From Thermophagus sp052400625 (GTDB lineage: Bacteria; Bacteroidota; Bacteroidia; Bacteroidales; Marinilabiliaceae): a stretch of DNA of 64,000 nt. The position numbers were made by a program, and so were the translations under genes. Within the stretch, counting starts at the first letter, position 1; every line of letters starts with the position of its first letter. The notes beneath the pieces are model-generated. The model did not search any database, was not told where the DNA came from, and saw nothing but the letters and a program-made list of their open reading frames with translations. Of the stretch, positions 52,602-62,285 are shown in pieces. The DNA lies in the NCBI GenBank assembly GCA_052400625.1, contig JBQTGH010000001.1; one strand, given 5' to 3'.

Positions 52602-53687
52602 ATGAGCATAGAAAATTTGAATTTTGAGGAGACTGATGATCTGGATGAGATCATTGAACTTGCTGATGAAAACCAGACAGGTAAGGAGCGATTCGAACAT
52701 TACCGGTTTGTGGCAGATGCGGGGCAAAGCCCTTTGAGAATCGATAAATTTTTAGTCAACCGCATAGAAAATGCTTCGCGTAATAAAATACAGGAAGCAG
52801 CTTCGGCCGGGTGCCTTTTAGCTAACGGAAATACCGTAAAAGCCAGCTACAAAGTTAAACCGGGAGATGTCATCACCATTGAGATGACATGGCCGCCCAG
52901 AGAGATTGAAATAATACCTGAAGACATCCCTCTGGACATTGTTTACGAAGATGATCAACTAATCGTCGTTAATAAAGTTCCCGGCATGGTGGTGCATCCC
53001 GGATATGGAAATTATAGCGGAACGCTGGTTAATGCCCTGGCATGGCACCTCAAGGATTTACCTCTGTTTCAAAGCAAAGATCCGCGTCCCGGACTGGTAC
53101 ACCGCATCGATAAAGATACTTCCGGATTGCTGGTTGTGGCTAAAACAGAACAGGCAAAAACCCACCTGGCCAAACAATTCTTTAACAAAACTTCCACGCG
53201 AACCTATCAGGCCATCGTCTGGGGAACCGTGAAGGATGAACAGGGAACCATTAAAGGAAATATCGGTCGAAGCCTGCGCGACAGGAAACAAATGACCGTA
53301 TTTACGGATGACACCATGGGTAAACCCGCCGTCACCCATTATAAAGTACTGGAACGTCTGGGGTATGTCACATTGCTCGAATGTCGGCTCGAAACAGGAC
53401 GAACCCACCAGATCAGAGTGCATCTGAAACATATCGGTCATACACTTTTTAATGACGAACGATACGGTGGAAATCAAATTTTAAAAGGTACCACATTTAC
53501 CAAGTATCGACAATTTGTAAAAAATTGCTTCTCGCTACTTCCCCGGCAAGCGCTTCACGCCAAAACTCTCGGATTTGAACATCCCACAACCGGGAAATTT
53601 ATGGAATTTGACACTCCTCTACCCGACGACATGACGAACGTAATCGACAAATGGAGAAACTACATTGCTGGTAGAGAGGCAGAATAG
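52602..53687 (+). CDS. rluD: RluA/RluD family 23S rRNA pseudouridine synthase
   Basis: A 361-residue enzyme with an N-terminal S4 RNA-binding domain (about 45-105, LRIDKFLVNRIENASRNKIQ) and a catalytic domain with HRIDKDTSGLL, catalytic Asp170, then GRTHQIRVHLKHIGH. RluD makes pseudouridines in helix 69 of 23S rRNA. The first 40 residues form an acidic extension. The choice of RluD over RluC or RluA is by length and S4 domain only. Confidence 0.88.
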   Translation: MSIENLNFEETDDLDEIIELADENQTGKERFEHYRFVADAGQSPLRIDKFLVNRIENASRNKIQEAASAGCLLANGNTVKASYKVKPGDVITIEMTWPPREIEIIPEDIPLDIVYEDDQLIVVNKVPGMVVHPGYGNYSGTLVNALAWHLKDLPLFQSKDPRPGLVHRIDKDTSGLLVVAKTEQAKTHLAKQFFNKTSTRTYQAIVWGTVKDEQGTIKGNIGRSLRDRKQMTVFTDDTMGKPAVTHYKVLERLGYVTLLECRLETGRTHQIRVHLKHIGHTLFNDERYGGNQILKGTTFTKYRQFVKNCFSLLPRQALHAKTLGFEHPTTGKFMEFDTPLPDDMTNVIDKWRNYIAGREAE

Positions 53688-53739
53688 ATCAAGTGTTAAC
53701 TATTTAATGCAACCTTCTTTTCAAAAAGATACAACGATC

Positions 53740-54723
53740 ATGAAAAATATTGGAATCATATATGGAGGCTATTCTTCTGAATTAATTGTTAGCAGAAAAA
53801 GTGCTGAGGGGATCCGCTCATTTATTGACCCCAAAAATTTTAATGTTTACCCGATATTCCTAACCCTAGAAAAGTGGGTAGTGCAAATTGAAGATGAAGA
53901 ATATCCCATTGATCGCAACGATTTTTCCTTTACCCAAAACGGAGAAAAGATAACCTTCGATTGCTTATACATCACCATCCACGGGACACCAGGAGAAGAC
54001 GGACTTTTACAGGGCTATTTAAAAATGTTGAACATACCTCACACCACATGTGATGTTCTAACTGCAGCAATTACCTTCAACAAATTTACCTGTAACACCT
54101 ATCTGAAAGGATTCGGGGTAGCTGTTGCCGACTCGGTACTCCTTAGAAAAGGACGAAAATTCAAGGCGGAAGATATTATTGAAAAAACCGGCCTTCCCTG
54201 TTTTGTAAAACCAAATGCTGGTGGCTCCAGCTTTGGAATCTCAAAGGTGAAAGCCTTAGAAGAGTTAACCCCTGCCATTGAAAATGCTTTTAAAGAAAGC
54301 GATGAAACGCTGATTGAAGCTTTCATGCAAGGAAGAGAGGTCACTTGCGGAATTTATAAAACCCTTGACAGAGAAGTTATCCTACCTCTTACTGAAGTCA
54401 TAAGTAAGAATGAATTTTTTGATTTTGAAGCCAAATACAACGCTACCAAAGCGGATGAAATTACACCGGCACCTCTATCGGAAAATATCACTGAAAAAAT
54501 CCAAAAAATTACTTCTCTGATTTACGACATTCTTAATTGCAAAGGAATTGTGAGAATGGACTATATTATTACCGAAGAGAAGATTTTTTTGCTTGAGGTA
54601 AACACAACGCCCGGAATGACCCCTACCAGTTTTATTCCCCAACAGGTGAAGACAATGGGCATGACGATGAAGGATGTGATGACCGAAATTATTGAAGATT
54701 CCATTAAAAGGCATCAACGCTAA
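53740..54723 (+). CDS. ddl: D-alanine-D-alanine ligase
   Basis: A 327-residue ATP-grasp enzyme from ATG 53740, picked because MKNIGIIYGGYSSE is the normal Ddl start; an upstream GTG frame overlaps rluD and adds 25 unlikely residues. The substrate loop ITIHGTPGEDGLLQGYL, ATP-grasp CFVKPNAGGSSFGISKV, and metal site LLEVNTTPGMT are all present. It makes the D-Ala-D-Ala dipeptide of peptidoglycan. It is the third gene of the PASTA-rluD-ddl unit, 52 bp after rluD. Confidence 0.93.
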   Translation: MKNIGIIYGGYSSELIVSRKSAEGIRSFIDPKNFNVYPIFLTLEKWVVQIEDEEYPIDRNDFSFTQNGEKITFDCLYITIHGTPGEDGLLQGYLKMLNIPHTTCDVLTAAITFNKFTCNTYLKGFGVAVADSVLLRKGRKFKAEDIIEKTGLPCFVKPNAGGSSFGISKVKALEELTPAIENAFKESDETLIEAFMQGREVTCGIYKTLDREVILPLTEVISKNEFFDFEAKYNATKADEITPAPLSENITEKIQKITSLIYDILNCKGIVRMDYIITEEKIFLLEVNTTPGMTPTSFIPQQVKTMGMTMKDVMTEIIEDSIKRHQR

Positions 54724-54837
54724 AAGAAGGGGGACTGAAGTTATTATCTAAGGCAGTGGCGTCACTTAAGGAAGTCCGGCACATTCCCACTTTTTGAGGA
54801 ATCCCAGAGAATCCATTCATACCCACCTCCTGAAATC

Positions 54838-54875
54838 AAAAACGGGTGCATCTTTCAACTCTGAAGATACACCCG
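54838..54875 (-). terminator. Rho-independent terminator of the secreted protein gene
   Basis: A 12-position stem with one mismatch (54843-54854 with 54864-54875) is followed on the minus strand by five T. It serves the leftward gene ending at 54923 and may also slow rightward transcripts from ddl. Confidence 0.75.
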
Positions 54876-54922
54876 ATAAGAGTATACAGTCTTTCGACCG
54901 TGGATGACAATTGCCTTGTTGA

Positions 54923-55531
54923 TTACTTACTGATTGCATAACTACTTTCCTTTTCACCTGAAATCAAACTTACATAATAAGTCCCTGCAGGAAGGGCTGA
55001 AACATCGAATTTTCCTGAGTAGGTCAAGTCTTTGGGTAATGCAGACTCAAACAATACTCCACCGTTGGAATCTTTCAGTCTCATGGTGTAGCTGTCAAAG
55101 GATTTATTCAGGTAGCTTACAAACAAAAAGTTACTTTTGGTCCATACTTTGGCGATAGGAGCTTCTTCATTGCTTTCCGCTTTTTCATGAACAAGCTTTC
55201 CGCCGGAAATCATGAATTCATCTTTCAGAAAGGTCTTGTCATTACTTTTCAGTACTGCAACATATTTCCCATCACTCAGTTCAGAAAAGTCGAACAATTT
55301 ATTAAAACTGGCAGAATTAGCTACTTTCCCGCTGTTGTATACCAGCTCACCATTCATCGTCTTAATTTCAACGGCAAAATCATTCATATCCTCATTGAGC
55401 GCCGCGATTAACGCAAAATCAGTATTCAGATAAGGATAAACCTTGATCTTTCCTTTGGCTGAGGCGGGTATCGCCAATCCAACCATCATGACTGCAAGAG
55501 CAGTTACGGTTAAAAACTTTTTAGCTTTCAT
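54923..55531 (-). CDS. Secreted protein of two beta-domains, DUF3244-like
   Basis: A 202-residue protein with a clear signal peptide (cleavage near ASAKGK). Two tandem beta-sandwich-like halves follow, each with a phrase like SFNKLFDFSELSDGKYVAVL and SGKFDVSALPAGTYYVSLI, the pattern of the Por-secretion/DUF3244-like beta modules of Bacteroidota. No catalytic residues are apparent. It ends AISK, not a full sorting domain. It is a single-gene unit with a strong terminator; function unknown. Confidence 0.7.
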   Translation of the reverse strand: MKAKKFLTVTALAVMMVGLAIPASAKGKIKVYPYLNTDFALIAALNEDMNDFAVEIKTMNGELVYNSGKVANSASFNKLFDFSELSDGKYVAVLKSNDKTFLKDEFMISGGKLVHEKAESNEEAPIAKVWTKSNFLFVSYLNKSFDSYTMRLKDSNGGVLFESALPKDLTYSGKFDVSALPAGTYYVSLISGEKESSYAISK

Positions 55532-56024
55532 AATTGATAAGTTTTAAGTAAAACATTTAGTAAATGTGCCATTCTGTAATAACACATTGCAAACATAATT
55601 CTGTTTTTTTCTCCCGCCAAATTTTACGACCTAAAACTCTTTAAATTTACAAAAGCTTAACTATACCCCCTATTTTCCTATTAAATATAAACAAATCATC
55701 TTATTTTTTTTACAAACACTTAAATTTCGATAGACTTATTTGTAGGAAGAAATACTTTTTGACAATGCACCCCCCTATTTAAACTTTTAGTAATAATTTA
55801 TTAAAATCACACCTTATGAGAACATTTGATCATTTCTATTGTTAAAAAATTATAGTAAAACAAATTTACCCCAAGAAACCTCATTCAAGCCGCGATAATT
55901 ACAAATTCTATTTCAATAAAAAATAGGAAGCAAGCACTCATTTACCATGGGCTTGACGCCACTTTTTTCAACTTTTTAAGTTAATTAGTATTGAAAATTT
56001 AAATAATCGATAAACAATACCATT
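55532..56024. other. AT-rich intergenic region between divergent genes
   Basis: About 490 bp holding the start-side regions of the DUF3244-like gene (leftward) and tpx (rightward). It is unusually AT-rich. No gene, consensus promoter or strong hairpin was recognised. Confidence 0.45.
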
Positions 56025-56537
56025 ATGAAAGACAGCAATTTAAAAGTAACCTTTGCCGGAACACCCATAACCTTGGCAGGGAAAAAAGCTCAACAAGGCG
56101 AAAAAGCACCCGAATTCACCGTTCTGGGAAATGACCTGAATCCGGTAAATCTTTCCGATTTCGATGGAAAAGTAAAAGTTATTGCGGTTTATCCATCCGT
56201 CGACACCAGTGTCTGTGCTGCACAAAACAGAAGATTTAACCAGGAAGCGGAAAAATTGAATGATGTGGTGGTCCTTTCCATTTCCTGCGATCTTCCCTTT
56301 GCTCAAAAAAGATTTTGTGCTGCTGAGGGACTCAACAAAATTGTAACCTTGTCCGATCATAAAACCCTGGACTTTGGGCTGAAGTATGGTTTTGTCATGG
56401 AAGAGTTCAGACTTTTGGCACGGGGAACGGTCATCATCGACAAAGACAATATTGTCAGATATGTTGAGTATGTACCGGAAGTCACTCATGAGCCCGATTA
56501 CGAAAAGGCCCTCAATGAAGTAAAAAAGCTGTTATAA
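56025..56537 (+). CDS. tpx: Thiol peroxidase, atypical 2-Cys peroxiredoxin
   Basis: A 170-residue peroxiredoxin. The peroxidatic Cys64 is in PSVDTSVCAAQ and the resolving Cys98 is in FAQKRFCAAEG, the spacing of Tpx. The N-terminal VTFAGTPITLAGK is also typical. It reduces organic peroxides and hydrogen peroxide using thioredoxin. It is cytoplasmic by sequence and a lone gene. Confidence 0.95.
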   Translation: MKDSNLKVTFAGTPITLAGKKAQQGEKAPEFTVLGNDLNPVNLSDFDGKVKVIAVYPSVDTSVCAAQNRRFNQEAEKLNDVVVLSISCDLPFAQKRFCAAEGLNKIVTLSDHKTLDFGLKYGFVMEEFRLLARGTVIIDKDNIVRYVEYVPEVTHEPDYEKALNEVKKLL

Positions 56538-57072
56538 CATTCCGAAAATCCTAAATTCTTGCTTCACTCAGGAACAGCAAAGCAGTAAACTCTTATTTTT
56601 CAGGCCAATGATCCTTTCATTATGACATTGGCCTGATTAATTGTATTGATCTCTATTGAATTGTTATTGATCAAACTTACCGGATTAACACCTGAAACGT
56701 CTGTCTATCAAACAGAGCCTAAAAAAATTGCTTTTTCTTTTCTGCTCATTGTTTATTGAAATAGATTAAAATCATTATCCCCTAAAATCAGAAGATAACT
56801 TTCCTCTCCGGACTCGTTTCACCAGTATGAAAATTGGTTAATTCATTGGTCTGATAGAACTCGCATGACCATCAAGTTTATACATGTTCTTGTTGTGACA
56901 ACCCTACGTTGTCATGCTCGTTTCATTCGTATCTAAGTCATTGACCGAGTGCAACTCGTATGGCAATGGTTATTATACATGATCTTTTTGAGATAAGCTT
57001 TCTTGCGCTGCTCATTCCATATATCCTATAAAATACCCATATTTGTTTTCCATTCATTTAAAAAGCTATACA
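56538..57072. other. Intergenic region with several hairpins
   Basis: About 535 bp without a gene. It contains a perfect 10-bp stem 56601-56610/56626-56635 just past tpx, a 7-bp stem TGACAAC/GTTGTCA (56896-56902 with 56908-56914), and a 5-bp stem at 56946-56958. None is followed by a T run. The first probably protects or ends the tpx message. The others could be part of an untranslated leader or small RNA. Confidence 0.4.
56601..56635 (+). terminator. Stem-loop downstream of tpx
   Basis: The arms CAGGCCAATG and CATTGGCCTG pair perfectly over a 15-nt loop, 63 bp after the tpx stop. The absence of a T tract makes it a weak terminator or a 3' stabiliser. Confidence 0.45.
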
Positions 57073-57681
57073 ATGAGAGCAACTTTTCTTTCGGTTACAT
57101 TGGTCGTTTTTACTCTTTTCTCCGCATGTAACGGTAAAACTAAAAAAGATAATCCACAAAAGAAGTTAACAACGTCATCACCAGAAGCATCTTCACCACA
57201 AGCTCCTTCTATTCCCATTCACGAGGCAGCCTTTAACGGAAATGTATCCATCGTAAAAAATCACTTGGCGGCCAACACCAATGCAGATTCCGTGAATCAG
57301 GATGGTCAAACACCCATCATGCTCGCAGCCTTTAATGGCCATACAGAAGTGGTAAAATTATTGGCTGAAAATGGGGCATCCCTAACGAAAAGTGACCAAA
57401 AAGGATTAACCCCTCTTCACTTTGCTGCGTCAGGGCCTTTCCCTGAAACGGTTCAATATCTCTTGGAAAATGGCGCATCCATAAATGCCACAGATAGCAT
57501 AGAGAATTTTACACCGCTCATGTATGCGGCATCAGAAGGAAACATGGAAGTGGTTAGGATATTGCTCAAATATGGGGCAGACCCCTATCTCAAAGATATT
57601 GATGGAGATAACGCCGCAAACTTTGCCATTCAAAATAATCACCCGGAAATTGGAAAACTTTTGAAAAATCTTCCTAAATAA
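57073..57681 (+). CDS. Ankyrin-repeat lipoprotein
   Basis: A 202-residue lipoprotein from ATG 57073, chosen because the signal MRATFLSVTLVVFTLFSAC starts there. A Ser/Pro-rich linker (about 25-50) is followed by about five ankyrin repeats (IHEAAFNGNVSIVKNHL; TPIMLAAFNGHTEVVKLL; TPLHFAASGPFPETVQYLL; TPLMYAASEGNMEVVRILL; and a last partial repeat). Ankyrin stacks bind other proteins; the partner in the envelope is unknown. Some periplasmic ankyrin proteins are linked to catalase protection, but no catalase gene is nearby. Confidence 0.88.
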   Translation: MRATFLSVTLVVFTLFSACNGKTKKDNPQKKLTTSSPEASSPQAPSIPIHEAAFNGNVSIVKNHLAANTNADSVNQDGQTPIMLAAFNGHTEVVKLLAENGASLTKSDQKGLTPLHFAASGPFPETVQYLLENGASINATDSIENFTPLMYAASEGNMEVVRILLKYGADPYLKDIDGDNAANFAIQNNHPEIGKLLKNLPK

Positions 57682-57728
57682 CAAGCATTCCTATCCAAAA
57701 GGAGTATTTTCTATTCTGACAAAATGAA

Positions 57729-57766
57729 AAAAGGTGAAGGATCTTAATCCCTCACCTTTTCTATTG
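57729..57766. terminator. Bidirectional terminator between convergent genes
   Basis: A stem AAAAGGTGA/TCACCTTTT (57729-57737 with 57752-57760) has an inner GGAT/ATCC extension. T-rich ends occur on both strands. It separates the rightward ankyrin gene from leftward gcvP. Confidence 0.75.
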
Positions 57767-57862
57767 ATATAATAAAATTCACACTTAATACAACTACATG
57801 AAAACCCCGGAATGGCAGACAATACAAATCCAACGAATCAGGTTTGATTGCATCTTCAAGGC

Positions 57863-60733
57863 TTACTCATTCCATAAACTAAATGCGTCGCAGGTGCAAA
57901 CCAGATTTCTGTCTCCCCAGGCATCATCAACCCGAGCCACCGCCGGCCAAAATTTATTCTCTTTGACCCACTGAAGTGGGAAAGCAGCTTTTTCTCTGCC
58001 GTAGGGATGCTCCCAAGAGTCCGAAACCACCACATAGTCGGGATGAGGTGCATTTTTCAGAACATTATCCTCACGATCGGCCGTCCCTGCCTCTATCTCT
58101 TTGATCTCAGAAAAAATAGTTTTTAAAGCCTCTACAAAGCGATCAAGCTCCTCCTTCGACTCACTTTCGGTGGGTTCAACCATCAGGGTTCCGTGAACGG
58201 GGAATGACACCGTTGGCGCATGATAACCAAAATCCATCAGTCGTTTGGCGATATCAATTTCAGAAATTCCCGTGCTGGCTTTTAGCTTCCGGCATTCAAG
58301 AATCAGCTCGTGCCCCACACGTCCTTGTTCTCCAGAATACAGCACCCCAAAATCATTTTTCAACTCACAAGCCACATAATTGGCATTCAGTATGGCTATT
58401 TTGGTGGCATATGTCAATCCGTCGGCTCCCATCATTTTAATGTATCCGTAGGTAATGGGCAAAATACCCGCACTTCCCCATGGTGCAGCAGAAACAGCAG
58501 AAATACCTTTCCGCATATTATCGATAACATTATGTCCGGGAAGAAACTCCACAAGATGAGACGCGACGGCAATAGGGCCGACACCGGGGCCTCCTCCGCC
58601 ATGAGGTATCGCAAACGTTTTATGAAGGTTAAGATGACATACATCAGCACCAATGGTCCCCGGACTGGTGATACCCACCTGCGCATTCAGGTTGGCGCCA
58701 TCCATATATACCTGACCACCATGCTTGTGGATAATATCACATATTTCACAAATGGATGCCTCAAAAACACCGTGCGTCGATGGATAGGTAACCATCATGC
58801 AAGCCAGTTCATCACTGTATTTTTCTGCTTTCTCTGCCAAATCCTGCACATCAATATTTCCTCTCTCGTCACATTGTACTACAACCACCTTCATTCCCGC
58901 CATTACAGCACTAGCAGGATTAGTCCCGTGGGCAGAGGAGGGTATCAGCGCCACATTCCGGTGACCCTCATTTCGCGACTGGTGATAAGCCCTGATCACC
59001 ATCAAGCCGGTATACTCTCCTGCAGCTCCTGAGTTGGGCTGAAGCGTCACATCTGCCAGTCCTGTAATCTCAGCTAAATCGGAGCGCAATTCGTTCATCA
59101 TCAGGTGATAACCCAATGCCTGATCAACCGGTGCAAAGGGATGAATAGAGGTAAACTCCGGCCAGGTAAGGGTTGCCATTTCCGACGCAGCATTCAGTTT
59201 CATGGTACACGAACCCAGCGATATCATTGAATGTGCCAGCGAAACATCTTTACGCTCCAGACGTTTGATGTAACGCATCATCTCCGTTTCGGAACGATAA
59301 TGTCTAAACACTTCCTGTTCCATATAACCCGAAGACCTTCTCAAAGAATCTGGAATCAAACAACCCCCTTCAAAATCTTCTATATTAAGGTTATTTCCAT
59401 CCACCATTCCCAAGAAAATGTCCGCCAGCTCCTGCACGTCACTTTCCGAAGTGGTCTCATCCAGACTAATGCCAACGACCAAAGGATCATCTTCAAAATA
59501 CCTAATGTTAATTTCTTTCGCCAGCAACTTCTCTTTAAGATTTGCGGCAGATACCTCCTCCGGCAGTTTGATTCTCAGTGTATCAAAAAATGTATCGTTG
59601 AGCGAAACAAAGCCCTTGCTTTCCAAAGCATTCTTCAATTTCACAGTAAATGTATGAATCTTCAGCGCAATATCCCTCAAACCATCCGGGCCATGCCATA
59701 CACCATAAAACCCGGCCATTATTGCCAAAAGAGCCTGAGCAGTACAAATATTCGAAGTAGCCCGTTCCCGCTTTATGTGTTGTTCTCTGGTTTGCAAAGC
59801 CATTCTCAGAGCCGGTCGCCCGGTAACATCTTTCGAGACCCCAATTATCCGTCCGGGCAGATGACGCTTATACTCATTTTTAGCCGCGAAGAAGGCGGCA
59901 TGAGGACCACCATAATACAAAGGAACGCCAAACCGCTGAGAAGAACCAAAGACAATATCCGCGCCCCATTCACCCGGTGGGATAAGTAATGTCAGGGCCA
60001 ACAAATCGGTTGCCACCGCAATCTTTCCACCTTGTCGGTGGACCTCCTCTGCGATGGAACGGAAGTCTCTAATTTCTCCATTGGCATCCGGATACTGAAC
60101 AATCATTCCAAAATGTTTGTCCGGGTCATATTTTTCCTTGCCTGCATCCGCATACTGAAGATTTATGCCCAAGGGTTTCGACCTGGTCTCCAACACAGCA
60201 CGTGTCTGAGGCCACATCCGTGAATCAACCAGACAAGTATCCACTCCCGATTTCACCTGAGAGCGACTTCGTGTATTAAACATCATAATCATAGCTTCGG
60301 CTGCGGCAGTCGCTTCATCCAATAGTGATGCATTGGCCAACTCCATACCCGTCAGTTCCGCCACCATGGTTTGGAAGTTAAGAAGGGCTTCCAGTCTTCC
60401 CTGAGAAATCTCCGATTGATATGGCGTATATGAGGTATACCAAACAGGATTTTCCAAAACATTCCGAATAATGACCGGCGGAGAAAACGTATTATAATAC
60501 CCCATCCCGATATAGGTCTTAAATACTTTATTTTTGGAAGCGATTCGTCTGATCCGTTCCAAATATTCCTGTTCGGAAATAGCCGGGGATAACTTTAAAT
60601 CCTCTTTCAATCGAATGTTGTCCGGCACTGCCTGACTTACCAATTCGTCAAGCGAGGATACGCCTGTTTTTTCAAGCATAAGGGCCACATCGCCTGCAGC
60701 GGGACCAATATGCCGGTCTTTGAACTCTTTCAT
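57863..60733 (-). CDS. gcvP: Glycine dehydrogenase (decarboxylating), P-protein
   Basis: A 956-residue single-chain P-protein of the glycine cleavage system, which decarboxylates glycine and passes the aminomethyl group to lipoylated GcvH. Both halves of the fused dimer type are present: an N-terminal GcvPA-like half (RHIGPAAGDVALML, GMGYYNTFSPPVI) and a C-terminal GcvPB-like half with the PLP lysine in LNLHKTFAIPHGGGGPG. It is full length. It depends on lipoylation, which lplA at 3.9 kb could supply. GcvT and GcvH are not in the window. Confidence 0.97.
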   Translation of the reverse strand: MKEFKDRHIGPAAGDVALMLEKTGVSSLDELVSQAVPDNIRLKEDLKLSPAISEQEYLERIRRIASKNKVFKTYIGMGYYNTFSPPVIIRNVLENPVWYTSYTPYQSEISQGRLEALLNFQTMVAELTGMELANASLLDEATAAAEAMIMMFNTRSRSQVKSGVDTCLVDSRMWPQTRAVLETRSKPLGINLQYADAGKEKYDPDKHFGMIVQYPDANGEIRDFRSIAEEVHRQGGKIAVATDLLALTLLIPPGEWGADIVFGSSQRFGVPLYYGGPHAAFFAAKNEYKRHLPGRIIGVSKDVTGRPALRMALQTREQHIKRERATSNICTAQALLAIMAGFYGVWHGPDGLRDIALKIHTFTVKLKNALESKGFVSLNDTFFDTLRIKLPEEVSAANLKEKLLAKEINIRYFEDDPLVVGISLDETTSESDVQELADIFLGMVDGNNLNIEDFEGGCLIPDSLRRSSGYMEQEVFRHYRSETEMMRYIKRLERKDVSLAHSMISLGSCTMKLNAASEMATLTWPEFTSIHPFAPVDQALGYHLMMNELRSDLAEITGLADVTLQPNSGAAGEYTGLMVIRAYHQSRNEGHRNVALIPSSAHGTNPASAVMAGMKVVVVQCDERGNIDVQDLAEKAEKYSDELACMMVTYPSTHGVFEASICEICDIIHKHGGQVYMDGANLNAQVGITSPGTIGADVCHLNLHKTFAIPHGGGGPGVGPIAVASHLVEFLPGHNVIDNMRKGISAVSAAPWGSAGILPITYGYIKMMGADGLTYATKIAILNANYVACELKNDFGVLYSGEQGRVGHELILECRKLKASTGISEIDIAKRLMDFGYHAPTVSFPVHGTLMVEPTESESKEELDRFVEALKTIFSEIKEIEAGTADREDNVLKNAPHPDYVVVSDSWEHPYGREKAAFPLQWVKENKFWPAVARVDDAWGDRNLVCTCDAFSLWNE

Positions 60734-60846
60734 ATGGAAATGTTTGGATTGTTTTTTTTCATCAAACTCACTCAGAGTGATTCCTTCGATCAGTAAAAAA
60801 ACAAATTAATACCATTCACAGCAATGATATTTGTCAAAAGGATATC

Positions 60847-61488
60847 TCAGCACAAAAAGGGATTGGTTCTTTTTTCCTCTCCAATGGTTGTTTTGGGACC
60901 ATGCCCGGGATAAACCACAACATCATCAGGTAAAACCATCAAGCGACTCTTGATCCCGTCGATAAGCAGCTTATGATTGCCGCCAGGTAAATCGGAACGG
61001 CCCACACTGCCTTTGAATAATATATCACCGGCAAGTAAAACTTTATTTTCTGCCGAATAAAAGGCTATCCCGCCAGGGGAATGGCCGGGAACATGAATCA
61101 CCTCAAAGGTGGTAGCTCCCAACTCGACTCTATCGCCATGGTTCAGATGAACAGCAGGAACCGGTGGATCCCGGTCAACCGCCATGCCAAATGAAGCTGC
61201 CATACTTTTGGTTTGACCAATCAAAAACTCATCCCCTTCATGAGCCATGGGATCCAAACCATATTTCTCAGAAACAAAACGGGTACCCAACACATGATCC
61301 ACATGCAAATGGGTTTGCAAAAGAAGCCGAGGAACCACCTTCAACTCAGCAATCTTCTCAACCAATCGGGCTTCTTCATGATCAAATAACATGCCCGGAT
61401 CGACAATGGCACATTCACCACTATCCGTATAAACAATCAGGGTATTTTCCTGAAACGGATTAAAAACCAATGGTTCTATATGTAGCAT
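60847..61488 (-). CDS. Metallo-beta-lactamase-fold hydrolase (glyoxalase II-like)
   Basis: A 213-residue hydrolase with the dinuclear zinc motif QTHLHVDHVLG (HxHxDH), further ligands in HVPGHSPGG and LLAGDILF, and VVYPGHGP. Its size and motifs fit the glyoxalase-II-like subgroup seen across Bacteria, often thioesterases. The substrate is not determined. It is 113 bp from the gcvP start and 146 bp from pcm on the same strand. Confidence 0.88.
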   Translation of the reverse strand: MLHIEPLVFNPFQENTLIVYTDSGECAIVDPGMLFDHEEARLVEKIAELKVVPRLLLQTHLHVDHVLGTRFVSEKYGLDPMAHEGDEFLIGQTKSMAASFGMAVDRDPPVPAVHLNHGDRVELGATTFEVIHVPGHSPGGIAFYSAENKVLLAGDILFKGSVGRSDLPGGNHKLLIDGIKSRLMVLPDDVVVYPGHGPKTTIGEEKRTNPFLC

Positions 61489-61634
61489 ACTCTAATGTTT
61501 TTGGTTTATGATTGTTTCAATCTTTTCTATAGTGCAAGAAATATTCCGCCAGCCTTTTATGCTCCAACCACCTGTCGCTCTATCATATTACTACCATCTT
61601 CCCTACGCTCTTCAATCTATCCAAATATTCAACC

Positions 61635-62285
61635 CTATTTTGCAATGCCCTTTAACATCGGCACAAAAGCAAACTGTCCAAAAGTTTCTTGCTCGAAGTC
61701 TTCTTCAGATAAACGCCTGATCCGCGTCATTGTTTGCGAACGCTCACCCAAAGGAATCACCATAAGTCCATTGGTTTTAAGCTGAAGAAGTAAAGCGGAA
61801 GGCACCTCATCAACTGCTGCCGTTACAATAATTTTATCAAAAGGGGCAAATTCCGGAAGTCCTTCATATCCATCGCCCAAAAACATTTTAACATTTTTGT
61901 AACCAATGGACTTCAACAAACGGGAGGTTTTAGAATACAACCGGGATTGCCGTTCAATGGAATAAACCGCGGCTCCCATTTCCGATAAAACAGCGGCCTG
62001 ATACCCTGATCCCGTCCCGATTTCCAACACCTTATCCTCCGGGGTTATCTTAAGTAAAGAAGTCTGAACCGCAACCGTATAGGGTTGTGAAATGGTTTGT
62101 CCTTCTCCTATGGGAAACGCCTGATCCTTGTATGCCATGTTAACAAATGAACTGTCCATAAACAGATGGCGCGGTACTTTACCTATGGCCTCCAACACTT
62201 TTTTATCGGTGATCCCTTTTCTCTCAATATCATTTACAAGCCTTTGGCGCAAACCCTTATGTCGAAAAGAATCTTCTAAATTCAT
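61635..62285 (-). CDS. pcm: Protein-L-isoaspartate O-methyltransferase
   Basis: A 216-residue SAM-dependent enzyme that starts repair of isoaspartyl residues in aged proteins. The family-specific MDSSFVNMAYKDQAFPIGEGQTISQPY segment is present; the SAM motif is VLEIGTGSGYQAAVL. FDKIIVTAAVDEVPSAL is the second family motif. It is cytoplasmic and followed leftward by the MBL-fold gene. Confidence 0.94.
   Translation of the reverse strand: MNLEDSFRHKGLRQRLVNDIERKGITDKKVLEAIGKVPRHLFMDSSFVNMAYKDQAFPIGEGQTISQPYTVAVQTSLLKITPEDKVLEIGTGSGYQAAVLSEMGAAVYSIERQSRLYSKTSRLLKSIGYKNVKMFLGDGYEGLPEFAPFDKIIVTAAVDEVPSALLLQLKTNGLMVIPLGERSQTMTRIRRLSEEDFEQETFGQFAFVPMLKGIAK

Noticed and set aside
53665..53739. Extended start for ddl overlapping rluD
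   Set aside because: The extra 25 residues have no counterpart in Ddl proteins; the ATG at 53740 gives the normal N-terminus.
58310..59989. Two plus-strand ORFs of 240 and 252 codons
   Set aside because: Both are antisense to gcvP, which is conserved and full length; they encode no recognisable domain.
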